Shown piece after piece: positions 13,152 to 21,729 of a DNA stretch of 24,451 nt. The notes below the pieces were generated by a model. That model saw only the letters and a program-made list of their open reading frames with translations. It ran no database searches and was not told where the DNA came from. Within the stretch, counting starts at the first letter, position 1. Each line of letters starts with the position of its first letter. A program made the position numbers and the translations under genes. Source of the DNA: Oscillospiraceae bacterium (lineage in GTDB: Bacteria; Bacillota; Clostridia; UMGS1810); the NCBI GenBank assembly GCA_021629085.1, contig JAJXRJ010000032.1:1-24451 (forward strand), written 5' to 3'.

Positions 13152-16100
13152 ATGGAAAATACAGTTAGACGAGATATTGTTCAAATTGAATTTGAATCTA
13201 ACTTAAAAGAATTAACAAAAGTAACAAAAGAACTCGATGAGGTAAAAAAAGCGGCAGGGTTAATCGATGACCAGCCCATTGCCGACCTCGGGGACGAAGC
13301 AAAACAGTCAGATAAAAAAGTCAAGTTTTTTGTAAAGAGTTTAAAGAACACCCAAAAGGAAGCCGAAGAAACGGGAGAAGCTGGCGCCGACGCTTTTGAT
13401 AAAATAAAAGACGCTATAAAAACAGCGGGCGCAGCGCTTACCGCAAGTGTCCTGTTGAAAGGCGCTACAGATACGCAAAGGGCATTTAACAGCATCCAGG
13501 CGCAAACAGGCGCAACTGCAAAAGAAATGCAGGAATATAAGCAGATAGCCAAAGACCTGTATAAGCAAAATATGGGCGAAGATATGTACGACATTGCAGA
13601 CGCATTATCGAAAGTGCGACAAGTGACAAACCAGTCTGGTGACGCACTAAAAGACACGACACAAAACGCTCTGTTGTTCCGGGATACCTTTGGATTTGAT
13701 GTCACAGAAAGTGTCAGAACGGCGGATATGCTAGTAAAACAGTTCGGGCTTAACGCAAACGACGCGTATAACCTCATTGCGCAGGGTGCACAAAACGGAT
13801 TGAATAAAAACGACGACTTACTTGATACCATCAATGAGTATTCTGTGCACTATAAAAAACTAGGATTTAATTCGGAAGAGATGATGAACAGCCTGATTGC
13901 TGGTGCTGAAACCGGGACATTTTCCGTTGATAAATTGGGCGATACGATTAAAGAATTTAGTATCCGGGTAATTGACGGATCAGATTCAACCGCAAGTGGG
14001 TTTCAATCAATCGGTTTAAACGCTGACCAAATGGCAAAAGAGTTTGCAGCTGGAGGGGACACCGCCCAGGAAGCGTTTCAGAAGACAATAAAAGCAATTT
14101 TAAACACAGAAGACCCAATCAAACAGGACGCGGCCGGCGTCGCTTTATTTGGCACGATGTGGGAAGACCTTGGGGTAAAAGGCGTTACAAGCATGGCGGA
14201 AGTCACAGGCGCGGTGAATTTAGGAAAAGATGCGCTGGGAGGAATCAACGACATAAAATATGATGATGCTATGTCGGCATTGTCCTCTTTGGGAAGAACC
14301 ATTAATGTAGAGCTTGCAGGCAGCGTAGGAACAATCGTCAATAAAATAAAGCCATACATAACAGAGTTTACAAATGGTCTTACCGGAGCGGCTGGAACTG
14401 CAGAAACCGCATGTGAAAAAATCGGAGCGGCTTTTAAATTTGTGCTGGACAACATAAATTGGATTGCGCCGGCTGTACTTGGTGTTGTTGGTTCATTTAA
14501 GGCGTTAAAAGGTATAAAGTCGATCTCTTCTACCTTCGGCAGCTTATTTGGTTCCAAAAAAGGCAAACAATCTGCAATGGGTGAAGGCAAAACCGGCGGC
14601 TCTGACAGCGGTATATTTGGCATGTTCAAAAACCTTGCAAATATTCCAGTCAAAACCACTTTAAAAGGCGTTGCGAACCTGTCAATCCTGCTTGGAGCCC
14701 TTGGGGCGCTGGTGTGGATTGCAAGTAAAGTATTCAAAGGCGGCATTGATTTTAGCAAAATGTTGCAAGTAATTACTTTGGTGGGGGTGCTTGGTGCAGT
14801 TGGGCTTGCGCTTACGAAGGTTTCTGGGATTGTCGGCGCAATACCAATTCCGACAGTATTAAAAGGACTTGCAAACATGGCCGTTGTGCTAACTGGCCTT
14901 GGTGCGTTATTATGGGTTGCGGCATTTGCCTTCAAAGGCGGCGTTGCCTTTGGTGAATTGTTGCAGGTTGTTGCACTAATCGGCATACTTGGCGCAGTAG
15001 GGACGGCTTTATCCGTGTTTGCTGGGGCGGTAGGGTTAATCCCGATTCCAATTGTCTTGTCAGGCCTTGTCAACATTGGCCTTGTAATGGGTGGCCTCGG
15101 TGCGCTGTTATGGGCTGCAACAGGAGTATTTAGCAGCGGGATAAACTTTAGCGAAATGCTGCAAATCGTAACTGTCATTGGCGTTTTAGGAACGGTTGGA
15201 AGCCTTCTGTCCGGGCTGGCTGGCGTGATTGGTTTGATCCCCTTTCCGCTTGTATTATCCGGTCTTGTTAATATCGGTTTGGTTTTTATAGGGCTATCCG
15301 CACTGATTACAAAATCAAAAGGGTTTTTTAATGAAGTAGCAACATTTTCGGATGCTGGATTTACGCAGGCAACAAAAATGTTTGACTGTCTTGCAGGGTT
15401 AAAGAGCTTACCAAAAGACGGCGGGATTGTTGGCTGGTTTAAGGGAAACATCGACTATCAAAAGATAGCATCCGGCTTGGGAAGCTTATCAAGCAGCGGC
15501 GCAAAAAGATTTTTTGAAATGGCAGGCAGCTTGAAAGCCGCTACATTTAGCAACACAACAAAATTGTTCAAATCCCTTGCTGGTATCGGTGATTTGCCAG
15601 AATCCGGCGGGATTAAAGGCTGGTTTAACGGTGATGTTGGATTAGGAGATATTGCAGATGACCTGTCTTATTTTGCTGATACGGCCGATAATTTTTTTGT
15701 GGCAGTCAACGGGCTAAATCTGGAAAATTTAAATGGGTTATGGACGAGTCTGCGTGGTGCGGGTACCATCAGCACAGATGTATCAAAGGTAGTTGATGAA
15801 AATATCAACGGCATAGTTTCTAAGATAAAAAAGCTGCCAAAGCAAATGGCTGATGGAATAAAAAGCAGTGGCGCGGCGTTGGCAAACGCCTTTGTCGCGA
15901 TATGGACAGATGCGGTCAAGGCCACAGCAAAGCCAGTCAATAAGCTGTTGAGCGGTGCAAACTTTGTGTTGCAACAATTTGGGTCGGCAAAGCGTGTAGC
16001 CAGCTGGGTGCCCTATGCAAATGGAACCAGCGGGCACAAAGGCGGGAATGCGCTTGTCAATGACGGGCGCGGCGCAGAACTGGTACAAATGCCAAACGGC

Positions 16101-17015
16101 AATACGTTTATCCCACATGGGCGAAATGTGTTAATGCCAAACGCACCGCGCGGAATGAAAGTGTTATCGGCAGAAAAGACAGCAAGGCTGTTTGGAAAGC
16201 CGTCCCCAACGTTTCGGTATGCAAGTGGAACGGGTAATTTTGATGTGTGGCAGTACATGGACAATGCCGCCAGCTTGATAAATGCGATTAAAAATAATTT
16301 TGTCTCATACGGAGATATTGGCGGAATTGCCGTGCATTTTGGGAAGAGCATGGTGTCCACCATAACAAATGAGATGTCCGGCTGGGCAAAAAAATTATTT
16401 GAAGAATTTGGCGCTTTGCCGTTATCTGCATATAATCCGTCAAAAGGGGTTGAACAATGGCGGTCAACTGTAATCCGGGCATTAAAAATGGAAGGGCTGT
16501 ACAGCGAGGCGAATGTTTTAAGAACACTATACCAAATGCAAACGGAATCAAGCGGGAATCCAAGAGCAATTAACCTATGGGATATCAACGCCAAAAATGG
16601 AGTGCCGTCAAAAGGTTTAATGCAAGTGATTGACCCAACATTTAGAGCATATGCAAGGCCTGGATTCAACCAGGATATTTACGACCCATTAAGCAACATC
16701 TTAGCGTCGATTCGCTATGCAAAATCGCGCTATGGTTCGCTTGAACGGGCATATCGCGGCGTTGGATATGAAAATGGAGTTGGCAAGATATCCAGTGTAA
16801 GCTTGCCAGCGTACACGCCCGAAAGTAAATCAACGGTTGTCAGCGCAACCAGCGTCCGTGGCGGCGATACCTATGCGCCTGTATTTAATTTAACCGTCAA
16901 CAGCACTGGGGATGATAGAACTACTGCCCGTAAAGTAAAGCAATGGGTAAAAGAGAGCATGGACGAAATATTTGACAGCATGGCGAGAAGAAACCCGCGG
17001 CTGCGCGAAGTGTAA
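13152..17015 (+). CDS. Tape measure protein with C-terminal lytic transglycosylase
   Basis: This 1287-aa protein fixes tail length and is ejected into the cell during infection. The N-terminus has coiled-coil-like stretches and a TMP core (about 100-370: AGAALTASVLLKGATDTQRAFNSI, NLIAQGAQNGLNKND). Residues 498-about 725 are hydrophobic repeats of 66 aa, with two further repeats of about 62 aa around 735-855. The C-terminal domain (about 1098-1220) is a soluble lytic transglycosylase, with catalytic Glu1132 in MQTESSGNP, then GLMQVIDPTF and AYRGVGYENG; it would open peptidoglycan for the tail tube. GGGGTGG at 13140-13146 precedes the start. Confidence 0.92.
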   Translation: MENTVRRDIVQIEFESNLKELTKVTKELDEVKKAAGLIDDQPIADLGDEAKQSDKKVKFFVKSLKNTQKEAEETGEAGADAFDKIKDAIKTAGAALTASVLLKGATDTQRAFNSIQAQTGATAKEMQEYKQIAKDLYKQNMGEDMYDIADALSKVRQVTNQSGDALKDTTQNALLFRDTFGFDVTESVRTADMLVKQFGLNANDAYNLIAQGAQNGLNKNDDLLDTINEYSVHYKKLGFNSEEMMNSLIAGAETGTFSVDKLGDTIKEFSIRVIDGSDSTASGFQSIGLNADQMAKEFAAGGDTAQEAFQKTIKAILNTEDPIKQDAAGVALFGTMWEDLGVKGVTSMAEVTGAVNLGKDALGGINDIKYDDAMSALSSLGRTINVELAGSVGTIVNKIKPYITEFTNGLTGAAGTAETACEKIGAAFKFVLDNINWIAPAVLGVVGSFKALKGIKSISSTFGSLFGSKKGKQSAMGEGKTGGSDSGIFGMFKNLANIPVKTTLKGVANLSILLGALGALVWIASKVFKGGIDFSKMLQVITLVGVLGAVGLALTKVSGIVGAIPIPTVLKGLANMAVVLTGLGALLWVAAFAFKGGVAFGELLQVVALIGILGAVGTALSVFAGAVGLIPIPIVLSGLVNIGLVMGGLGALLWAATGVFSSGINFSEMLQIVTVIGVLGTVGSLLSGLAGVIGLIPFPLVLSGLVNIGLVFIGLSALITKSKGFFNEVATFSDAGFTQATKMFDCLAGLKSLPKDGGIVGWFKGNIDYQKIASGLGSLSSSGAKRFFEMAGSLKAATFSNTTKLFKSLAGIGDLPESGGIKGWFNGDVGLGDIADDLSYFADTADNFFVAVNGLNLENLNGLWTSLRGAGTISTDVSKVVDENINGIVSKIKKLPKQMADGIKSSGAALANAFVAIWTDAVKATAKPVNKLLSGANFVLQQFGSAKRVASWVPYANGTSGHKGGNALVNDGRGAELVQMPNGNTFIPHGRNVLMPNAPRGMKVLSAEKTARLFGKPSPTFRYASGTGNFDVWQYMDNAASLINAIKNNFVSYGDIGGIAVHFGKSMVSTITNEMSGWAKKLFEEFGALPLSAYNPSKGVEQWRSTVIRALKMEGLYSEANVLRTLYQMQTESSGNPRAINLWDINAKNGVPSKGLMQVIDPTFRAYARPGFNQDIYDPLSNILASIRYAKSRYGSLERAYRGVGYENGVGKISSVSLPAYTPESKSTVVSATSVRGGDTYAPVFNLTVNSTGDDRTTARKVKQWVKESMDEIFDSMARRNPRLREV
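14643..15330 (+). repeat. Tandem 198-bp (66-aa) repeats in the tape measure gene
   Basis: Three full 66-residue units start at 14643, 14841 and 15039, with a partial fourth at 15237. Each begins IP(V/I)x, then LxGLxN, a hydrophobic stretch with GALLW, F(K/S)(G/S)G, LLQVV and a Gly/Ala-rich hydrophobic end. Each unit holds two probable membrane-spanning or buried helices. Since tape measure length tracks tail length, gain or loss of a unit would change tail length in fixed steps. Confidence 0.85.
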
Positions 17016-17022
17016 CAAGGAC

Positions 17023-17047
17023 AGGCGTACCTGTAAAGGGTGCGCCT
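17023..17047 (+). other. Hairpin in the gap between tape measure and LysM genes
   Basis: AGGCGTACC (17023-17031) and GGTGCGCCT (17039-17047) form a 9-bp stem with one G-T pair and a seven-base loop in the 51-base gap before the LysM gene. Only three T follow, so as a terminator it would be weak; it may instead protect or modulate the messenger. Confidence 0.4.
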
Positions 17048-17066
17048 TTAAAAAAGGGGGCGAAAT

Positions 17067-17804
17067 ATGGCGATTATACAGGTCATGGGGGACGGTGAAG
17101 ACCGGGTATATGTACTTCAAGAAAGTGAGGATTTGGCGCATAACGTTGAAAGCACAACCCATCCAGTAGAAAAAGGGATTGACATAACCGATCATGTAAA
17201 GCGAAATCCTATTGAACTAAGTATTTCCGGCAAAATAATAGGATATACGACGCGAACAAAATGCCCGGTATGTGGAGAACCGTTGCGCGAATATGGAATA
17301 AACCAGAAATGCGCATATTGTCATACAAATTTAAAAAATTTAAAGGGGCATACCGCACCAGAAATACTTGAAGCGATAAAACGCATTCAAAAAGCAGGCC
17401 TTGTTGTAACCTATACCGGCCGGAACGCGATTTCTAATCTGCAAATCCAAAGTTTTAGCACGTCACACCCATATACAAACACCGGCGGGTGTGATTTTAG
17501 TATGACATTAAAAGAAGTGCGGTTTGCAAAACAAGCATATGTCCCGAGTAAAAATACTACAAACAATACCGGGACACAGCAGATTGAACAGGGAGAAAGT
17601 ACGGAAGTTTATTATGTGGTAAAATCGGGGGATTGCGTTTGGAATCTTGTTACTGGCCCATATAAAAACCTAGACCCAAAATTTGATACAACCATAGAAA
17701 AATGTGATTGGGTGATGAGTCAAAACCCATCTGCCTTTAGCGTGCAAGGGGACTTCCGGACGTTGCAAAACGGGGAAAAAATTTTGATTGGGCTTAGAAA
17801 GTAG
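17067..17804 (+). CDS. LysM tail protein (XkdP-like) with a zinc-ribbon insertion
   Basis: This 245-aa protein belongs to the tail/baseplate genes that follow the tape measure. ITDHVKRNPIELSISGKIIG (40-59) and APEILEAIKRIQKAGLVVTY (97-116) are usual XkdP/DUF6046-like elements. A LysM domain for peptidoglycan binding covers about 182-243 (VYYVVKSGDCVWNLV ... LQNGEKILI). Between the two beta elements lies CPVCGEPLREYGINQKCAYC (66-85), a four-cysteine zinc ribbon that I do not expect in this family. AAGGGGGCG at 17055-17063 serves as ribosome binding site. The zinc site may stabilise the fold in place of a disordered loop. Confidence 0.8.
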   Translation: MAIIQVMGDGEDRVYVLQESEDLAHNVESTTHPVEKGIDITDHVKRNPIELSISGKIIGYTTRTKCPVCGEPLREYGINQKCAYCHTNLKNLKGHTAPEILEAIKRIQKAGLVVTYTGRNAISNLQIQSFSTSHPYTNTGGCDFSMTLKEVRFAKQAYVPSKNTTNNTGTQQIEQGESTEVYYVVKSGDCVWNLVTGPYKNLDPKFDTTIEKCDWVMSQNPSAFSVQGDFRTLQNGEKILIGLRK

Positions 17805-17812
17805 GTGGATTT

Positions 17813-18151
17813 TTGCGAAAAGACAGACTACATATAAATAAAAACTTGGTTCCTTATCGGTTTTCAATCTTGCTTGCTGACGAGCTCTTTGAAATGGGAA
17901 TTTCCTACAATGAAAACCACGATTTTTTTACTGTGTCGCTTTTAAGAGACGGTGAAGTCTTGTGTAATAGTGAACCGGTTGTATATGGCGTGCCGCTATT
18001 TCAAGATATTTATGTGCCTGATAAATTTCCGGCTATAGCGCTGATACCAATCGACGAAAGCGGGGATGTACAAATTGCAACATATGACAACATGGAAAAG
18101 ACGGTATTTTTGACCGTTGACAACGCATTGGAAAGTCTGGGGGCGGTATAA
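17813..18151 (+). CDS. Baseplate plug protein (DUF6983-like)
   Basis: This 112-aa protein starts with TTG at 17813, behind TAGGTGG (17802-17808). The sequence HINKNLVPYRFSILLADELFE, then NENHDFFTVSLLRDGEVL and VYGVPLFQDIYVPDKFPAIALIPID, is characteristic of the phage baseplate plug family (as in cyanophage Pam3 gp18). It would close the tail tube at its lower end before contraction. It is adjacent to the hub gene, whose TTG start follows the stop with no gap. Confidence 0.8.
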   Translation: MRKDRLHINKNLVPYRFSILLADELFEMGISYNENHDFFTVSLLRDGEVLCNSEPVVYGVPLFQDIYVPDKFPAIALIPIDESGDVQIATYDNMEKTVFLTVDNALESLGAV

Positions 18152-19102
18152 TTGGGGAAACAATCAAGCCTTGTAAAGGGTTCTGCATTTAACAACAGTG
18201 TTCAAACCGTTGGTAGAGCTTCAAGCCTTATAAAAGCAATGGATATGTGGAACGACCCTTTAGGAACGGCAGATTTAGAGCAGCCATTGCAAAACGAAAG
18301 TCTGTTCGGACGAATTGCTTTCATAGAAAGCGGCGGTGTCAGGCTAGATTCGAAAGAATTAGACCTTGAATTTGTCGTGCCTTTTGATGATGACATTGAA
18401 GCAAATGAAGCGGAAATAACGGTTTACAACCTATCAAAAACAACGGTAGAAGCTTTAAAATACAACAATCAAATTTCTATTACCGCTGGTTATGGAGATG
18501 ACACAGGCGTTATTTTCCGCGGCTATATCAGCAAGGTAACAACAAGATTTGACGGGTTGGACAAGATAACGCAAATTTACGCCATTGACAGTGAGGATTT
18601 GCAAGAACGTGATATTGTAGATGTCGAATATTCAGCTGGAACATCTGCAAGTTATATCCTTAAGGATTTAATCGGACGCGTCAGCTTGCCATTGGCTGTA
18701 TTTAATCTGCGTAGAGATTGGACATATAAAGATAGTGTGAAGATTGACGGCGGGTTGATGGACAACATTAAAAAATATGCAGAAGTATGCGGAATCTCTG
18801 TGTATATCAACAAAGGGAAGATATATGCAAGACATTTGACAGAGGGCGATAACCTGAATTTTAATGTAAATGTGGATACTGGGCTGATTGAATCCCCAAC
18901 AGAGTTTGAGGAAGAAGTAACCGCCGAGGACTACAAAGACATTGTAAAAGGCCTAAACCTAAAAATGGTGTTGCAGTATCGAATGACAACAGCGGCAATT
19001 ATCAATCTGACAAGTAAAAATGTGTCAGGTCAATACCGTGTACGTTCCGGAAAGCATGTTTTTTCACCAGACGAAAGCATAACAGAAATTGAGGTAATAT
19101 GA
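18152..19102 (+). CDS. Baseplate hub protein
   Basis: This 316-aa protein starts with TTG at 18152. It contains KELDLEFVVPFDDDIEANEAEITVYNLSK (about 68-96), ITAGYGDDTGVIFRGYISKV (about 110-130) and ISVYINKGKIYARH (about 220-233). This matches the hub family that forms the trimeric centre of a contractile baseplate (gp27/XkdQ-like fold). Plug before and spike after give the expected order plug-hub-spike. The stop overlaps the next start by four bases. Confidence 0.8.
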   Translation: MGKQSSLVKGSAFNNSVQTVGRASSLIKAMDMWNDPLGTADLEQPLQNESLFGRIAFIESGGVRLDSKELDLEFVVPFDDDIEANEAEITVYNLSKTTVEALKYNNQISITAGYGDDTGVIFRGYISKVTTRFDGLDKITQIYAIDSEDLQERDIVDVEYSAGTSASYILKDLIGRVSLPLAVFNLRRDWTYKDSVKIDGGLMDNIKKYAEVCGISVYINKGKIYARHLTEGDNLNFNVNVDTGLIESPTEFEEEVTAEDYKDIVKGLNLKMVLQYRMTTAAIINLTSKNVSGQYRVRSGKHVFSPDESITEIEVI

Positions 19103-19530
19103 TGAGCGGATTTCGTGCATTGGACGATATGATAGAGGAAAAACTGCTGTCGCTGCATACGGCGTACATAGCAAAAGTGCTGTCATTTGACGGCGAGAAG
19201 GCAAATATACAACCGTTAGGAATGATAAAACAGTATGGCAAGCCTGCACAAAAACAATCGATGGTATCTGGTGTACCTGTTGTACAAAGTGCAAGGTATA
19301 AAATAACAACTGAAATGCGGGATTGCGGAGTGAGTACATCGGGGGGGATAAACTGCAGTTTAAGAACAGAAAAACGGGAACATATTGTTACAATTCCGCT
19401 TGCTGCTGGCGACTTGGTAGTTTGTGTGTGCGCGGAGCGCGACATTACAGAGGCGATTCGGGGGAATATTACACAACCACAGATAGGGCATCACAGTATG
19501 AGTGATAGCATTATAGTTGGTGTGCTGTGA
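19099..19530 (+). CDS. Baseplate spike protein (Gp138 N-terminal-like)
   Basis: This 143-aa protein has an OB-fold-like N-terminal region (HTAYIAKVLSFDGEKANIQPLG) and a LAAGDLVVCVCAERDI segment, both typical of the Gp138_N family of membrane-piercing spike proteins. It follows the hub gene, as spike genes do. Two tandem ATGs (19099, 19102) are possible; the second has better spacing from GAGGT. Two cysteines in VCVCAE are unusual in position but not diagnostic. The protein is short, so the pointed tip must be small or in another protein. Confidence 0.72.
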   Translation: MMSGFRALDDMIEEKLLSLHTAYIAKVLSFDGEKANIQPLGMIKQYGKPAQKQSMVSGVPVVQSARYKITTEMRDCGVSTSGGINCSLRTEKREHIVTIPLAAGDLVVCVCAERDITEAIRGNITQPQIGHHSMSDSIIVGVL

Positions 19531-19545
19531 GAGCGGGGTGAACGC

Positions 19546-19893
19546 GTGAAAAGTTTTAAGCTAAATTCTGACGGCGATTTAGAATTAAATGCGTTGGCTT
19601 ATGACAACGATTTAATGGTGCAGAATTGCGAATGCGTATTAGGTACAAATAAAGGTGAATGGTTTGGCAATACGAGCGAAGGCATCCGCTTTCATAACAT
19701 TTTAGGTAAAAATGTGGCAGAAGAAACAGTTAAAAACGAAGTTTTTCAAGGGCTATTGCAAGTGGATAGCTCTTTTATTTTGACTGAATTTAGCATGCAA
19801 ACAGACAATGCAACAAGGAAAGCAACGGTTACATTTACTGCACGAAACGAAAGCGGAGAAACGGCGAAAGGAGTGAAGGAACTTGCTCAATGA
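19546..19893 (+). CDS. Baseplate wedge protein (gp25/XkdS-like, DUF2634)
   Basis: This 115-aa protein starts with GTG at 19546. It has LNSDGDLELNALAYDNDLMVQNCECVLGTNKGEWFGN, followed by GIRFHNILGK, the known pattern of gp25-like proteins (GE.F...GID). These sit between the hub and the sheath and start sheath polymerisation. The end overlaps the baseplate J gene by 11 bases. Confidence 0.82.
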   Translation: MKSFKLNSDGDLELNALAYDNDLMVQNCECVLGTNKGEWFGNTSEGIRFHNILGKNVAEETVKNEVFQGLLQVDSSFILTEFSMQTDNATRKATVTFTARNESGETAKGVKELAQ

Positions 19894-21091
19894 AAACGGG
19901 TTTTATCGCCCTACATATGACGAAATTGTGGCCGCGAAAGAGCAGCGCGCAAAGGAACTGTTTGGAGATGATATTGACACAAGCGAAATTACGCCGTTGG
20001 GTAAATTTATCCGCATAGATGCCTATGATTTATCCAAAGCATACGAAGATTTAGAGATGACCTATTACGCGCGATTCCCAAATACCGCAAGCAGGCAGAG
20101 TTTGGACAGGCTTTGCGTATTTGCTGGCATTAGCAGAAACCCACCAACAAAAGCACAGCATGAAATTATTGTTTATGGCACAAAGGGCGCAAATTTTGGA
20201 CAAGGGGAATTGATTGTTGCATCTAGTGACGACGTCACATTTTATAATATTGATCCGTTTACCATCCCGGAGGATATCGAAGGAGATGACGGCGAAATCA
20301 TTCCCGGCGGCGCGATCAACGTGATTGTAGAAGCTGTACCGCTTGGCATAGCTGGCAACGTATCATCAATTGACCGGGTGGTGCAATCAACCGAAGGCAT
20401 AGACAGGATTTCCTATGTGGGTATTGTAGAGCTTGGTACGGAAGAAAGCGACTATAGCTTGCGCAAGCGGTTTAATGAAGCAGTGCAAGGCGCGGGAAGT
20501 GCCAATATAAATGCTATTCGGGCGGCGTTGCTGCGTGTCGCCGGTGTAACAAGCGCGAGTATAATTGAAAACGCATCGGATACAACGGACGAGGATGGAA
20601 GACCACCGCATAGCTTTGAATGCTTTGTATATGGCGACAATTACAGCGATATGGACGTAGCAGAAATGATATTTGATAAAGCCCCGATTGGCATTAAGTC
20701 GTGTAGCACAAAGGATGAAGATGACCCAAACCGTGTGGAACTCGATGTGATAGACGATGGCGGCTATCCGCACACGATCACATTTTCCAGGACGTCAAAT
20801 ATTACGTTGTATATTAAAATTACATACCGCAAAAACGTCATGTTTGAAGCTGACGGGGAAACACAAATAAAGCAAAATTTGATGGAATATGTAAATGCGC
20901 TGGGGGTTGGTACGGATATTATCTTTTCTGCATTATACGGCTATATTTACGATGTGCCTGGCGTTGATGAGGTTGTTTCGCTTTCTATATCAACCGATGG
21001 TGCAATGTATGGTACATCAAATATTGAGGTTGATGCGTGGGAAGTGGCCAACTTGACAGGAGATAATATTGAGCTGGCGGTGGTAGAATGA
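19883..21091 (+). CDS. Baseplate J-like wedge protein
   Basis: This 402-aa protein starts with TTG at 19883 behind AAAGGAGTGAAGGA. It has TYDEIVAAKEQRAKELFGDDIDTSEITPLGKFIR (9-42), NTASRQSLDRLCVFAGISRNPPT (about 67-89) and IPGGAINVIVEAVPLGIAGNV (about 140-160), which define the Baseplate_J family (P2 gpJ, PBSX XkdT). It builds the outer wedges that open at contraction. Stop and next start overlap (ATGA). Confidence 0.93.
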   Translation: MLNENGFYRPTYDEIVAAKEQRAKELFGDDIDTSEITPLGKFIRIDAYDLSKAYEDLEMTYYARFPNTASRQSLDRLCVFAGISRNPPTKAQHEIIVYGTKGANFGQGELIVASSDDVTFYNIDPFTIPEDIEGDDGEIIPGGAINVIVEAVPLGIAGNVSSIDRVVQSTEGIDRISYVGIVELGTEESDYSLRKRFNEAVQGAGSANINAIRAALLRVAGVTSASIIENASDTTDEDGRPPHSFECFVYGDNYSDMDVAEMIFDKAPIGIKSCSTKDEDDPNRVELDVIDDGGYPHTITFSRTSNITLYIKITYRKNVMFEADGETQIKQNLMEYVNALGVGTDIIFSALYGYIYDVPGVDEVVSLSISTDGAMYGTSNIEVDAWEVANLTGDNIELAVVE

Positions 21092-21717
21092 GTGGGTTTA
21101 TATATGAAAACTATGCAAAGAACTTGCCAGACCATTACAAAAAAACAGCTGACAGCAACAACTTTAAAATCCTAGAGGTTGAGCGGTATGCCATAGATAC
21201 ATTCAAACAGGATACCATCGACGTATATAATTCACTTGATTTGTCGCAAGCATATGGTGCAACCCTAGATATGTATGGGGAAATGGTTGGGCAACCGCGC
21301 GGCGTTGCAAATGATGAACAGTATATTTTGATGATACGTGCAAAAATCGCGCAAAACGTGTCCAGCGGCGATTATAAAAGCGTTGCAAATGCAATTTGTT
21401 TGACGTTTGACTGTGAACCGTCCGAGGTGTACATAACAGAAAAAGACGAACCATGCACAGTTGAGCTGGTTGTAATGCCGCTGAGCGTGATAAACAAAGC
21501 AGGGCTGTCTACTAGACAGACGGTAGAGCTTGTAAAGAAATTATTACCCGTTGGAATTTTCCTTGAAAGCTTTCTGTTTGAAGGGACTTTTGAATTTTCT
21601 GCAATTGAAACGGAGTATAACGAAAATGCGGGGTTTTGTAATGTAGAGGGCGGCGAAATCGGCGGTTATTTTGGGCTGCTTTACGGCGAAGATGAAGAAC
21701 CGATACTGCCTATTTAA
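21088..21717 (+). CDS. Tail wedge / tail fibre attachment protein (XkdU, DUF2313-like)
   Basis: This 209-aa protein follows baseplate J, the usual place of P2 gpI/PBSX XkdU-type proteins that connect wedges to tail fibres. LPDHYKKTADSNNFKILEVERYAID (13-37) and YGATLDMYGEMVGQPRG (55-71), then DEQYILMIRAKIAQNVSSGDY, are characteristic of DUF2313. The end is acidic and Gly-rich (GGEIGGYFGLLYGEDEE). Confidence 0.85.
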   Translation: MSGFIYENYAKNLPDHYKKTADSNNFKILEVERYAIDTFKQDTIDVYNSLDLSQAYGATLDMYGEMVGQPRGVANDEQYILMIRAKIAQNVSSGDYKSVANAICLTFDCEPSEVYITEKDEPCTVELVVMPLSVINKAGLSTRQTVELVKKLLPVGIFLESFLFEGTFEFSAIETEYNENAGFCNVEGGEIGGYFGLLYGEDEEPILPI

Positions 21718-21729
21718 GGGGGATTGACG

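Noticed and set aside
14078..15451. 457-codon open frame on the - strand opposite the tape measure gene
   Set aside because: It lies wholly inside a clear coding gene, is rich in Pro/Thr/Ala because of the codon use of the hydrophobic repeats on the other strand, and has no family resemblance or ribosome binding site.
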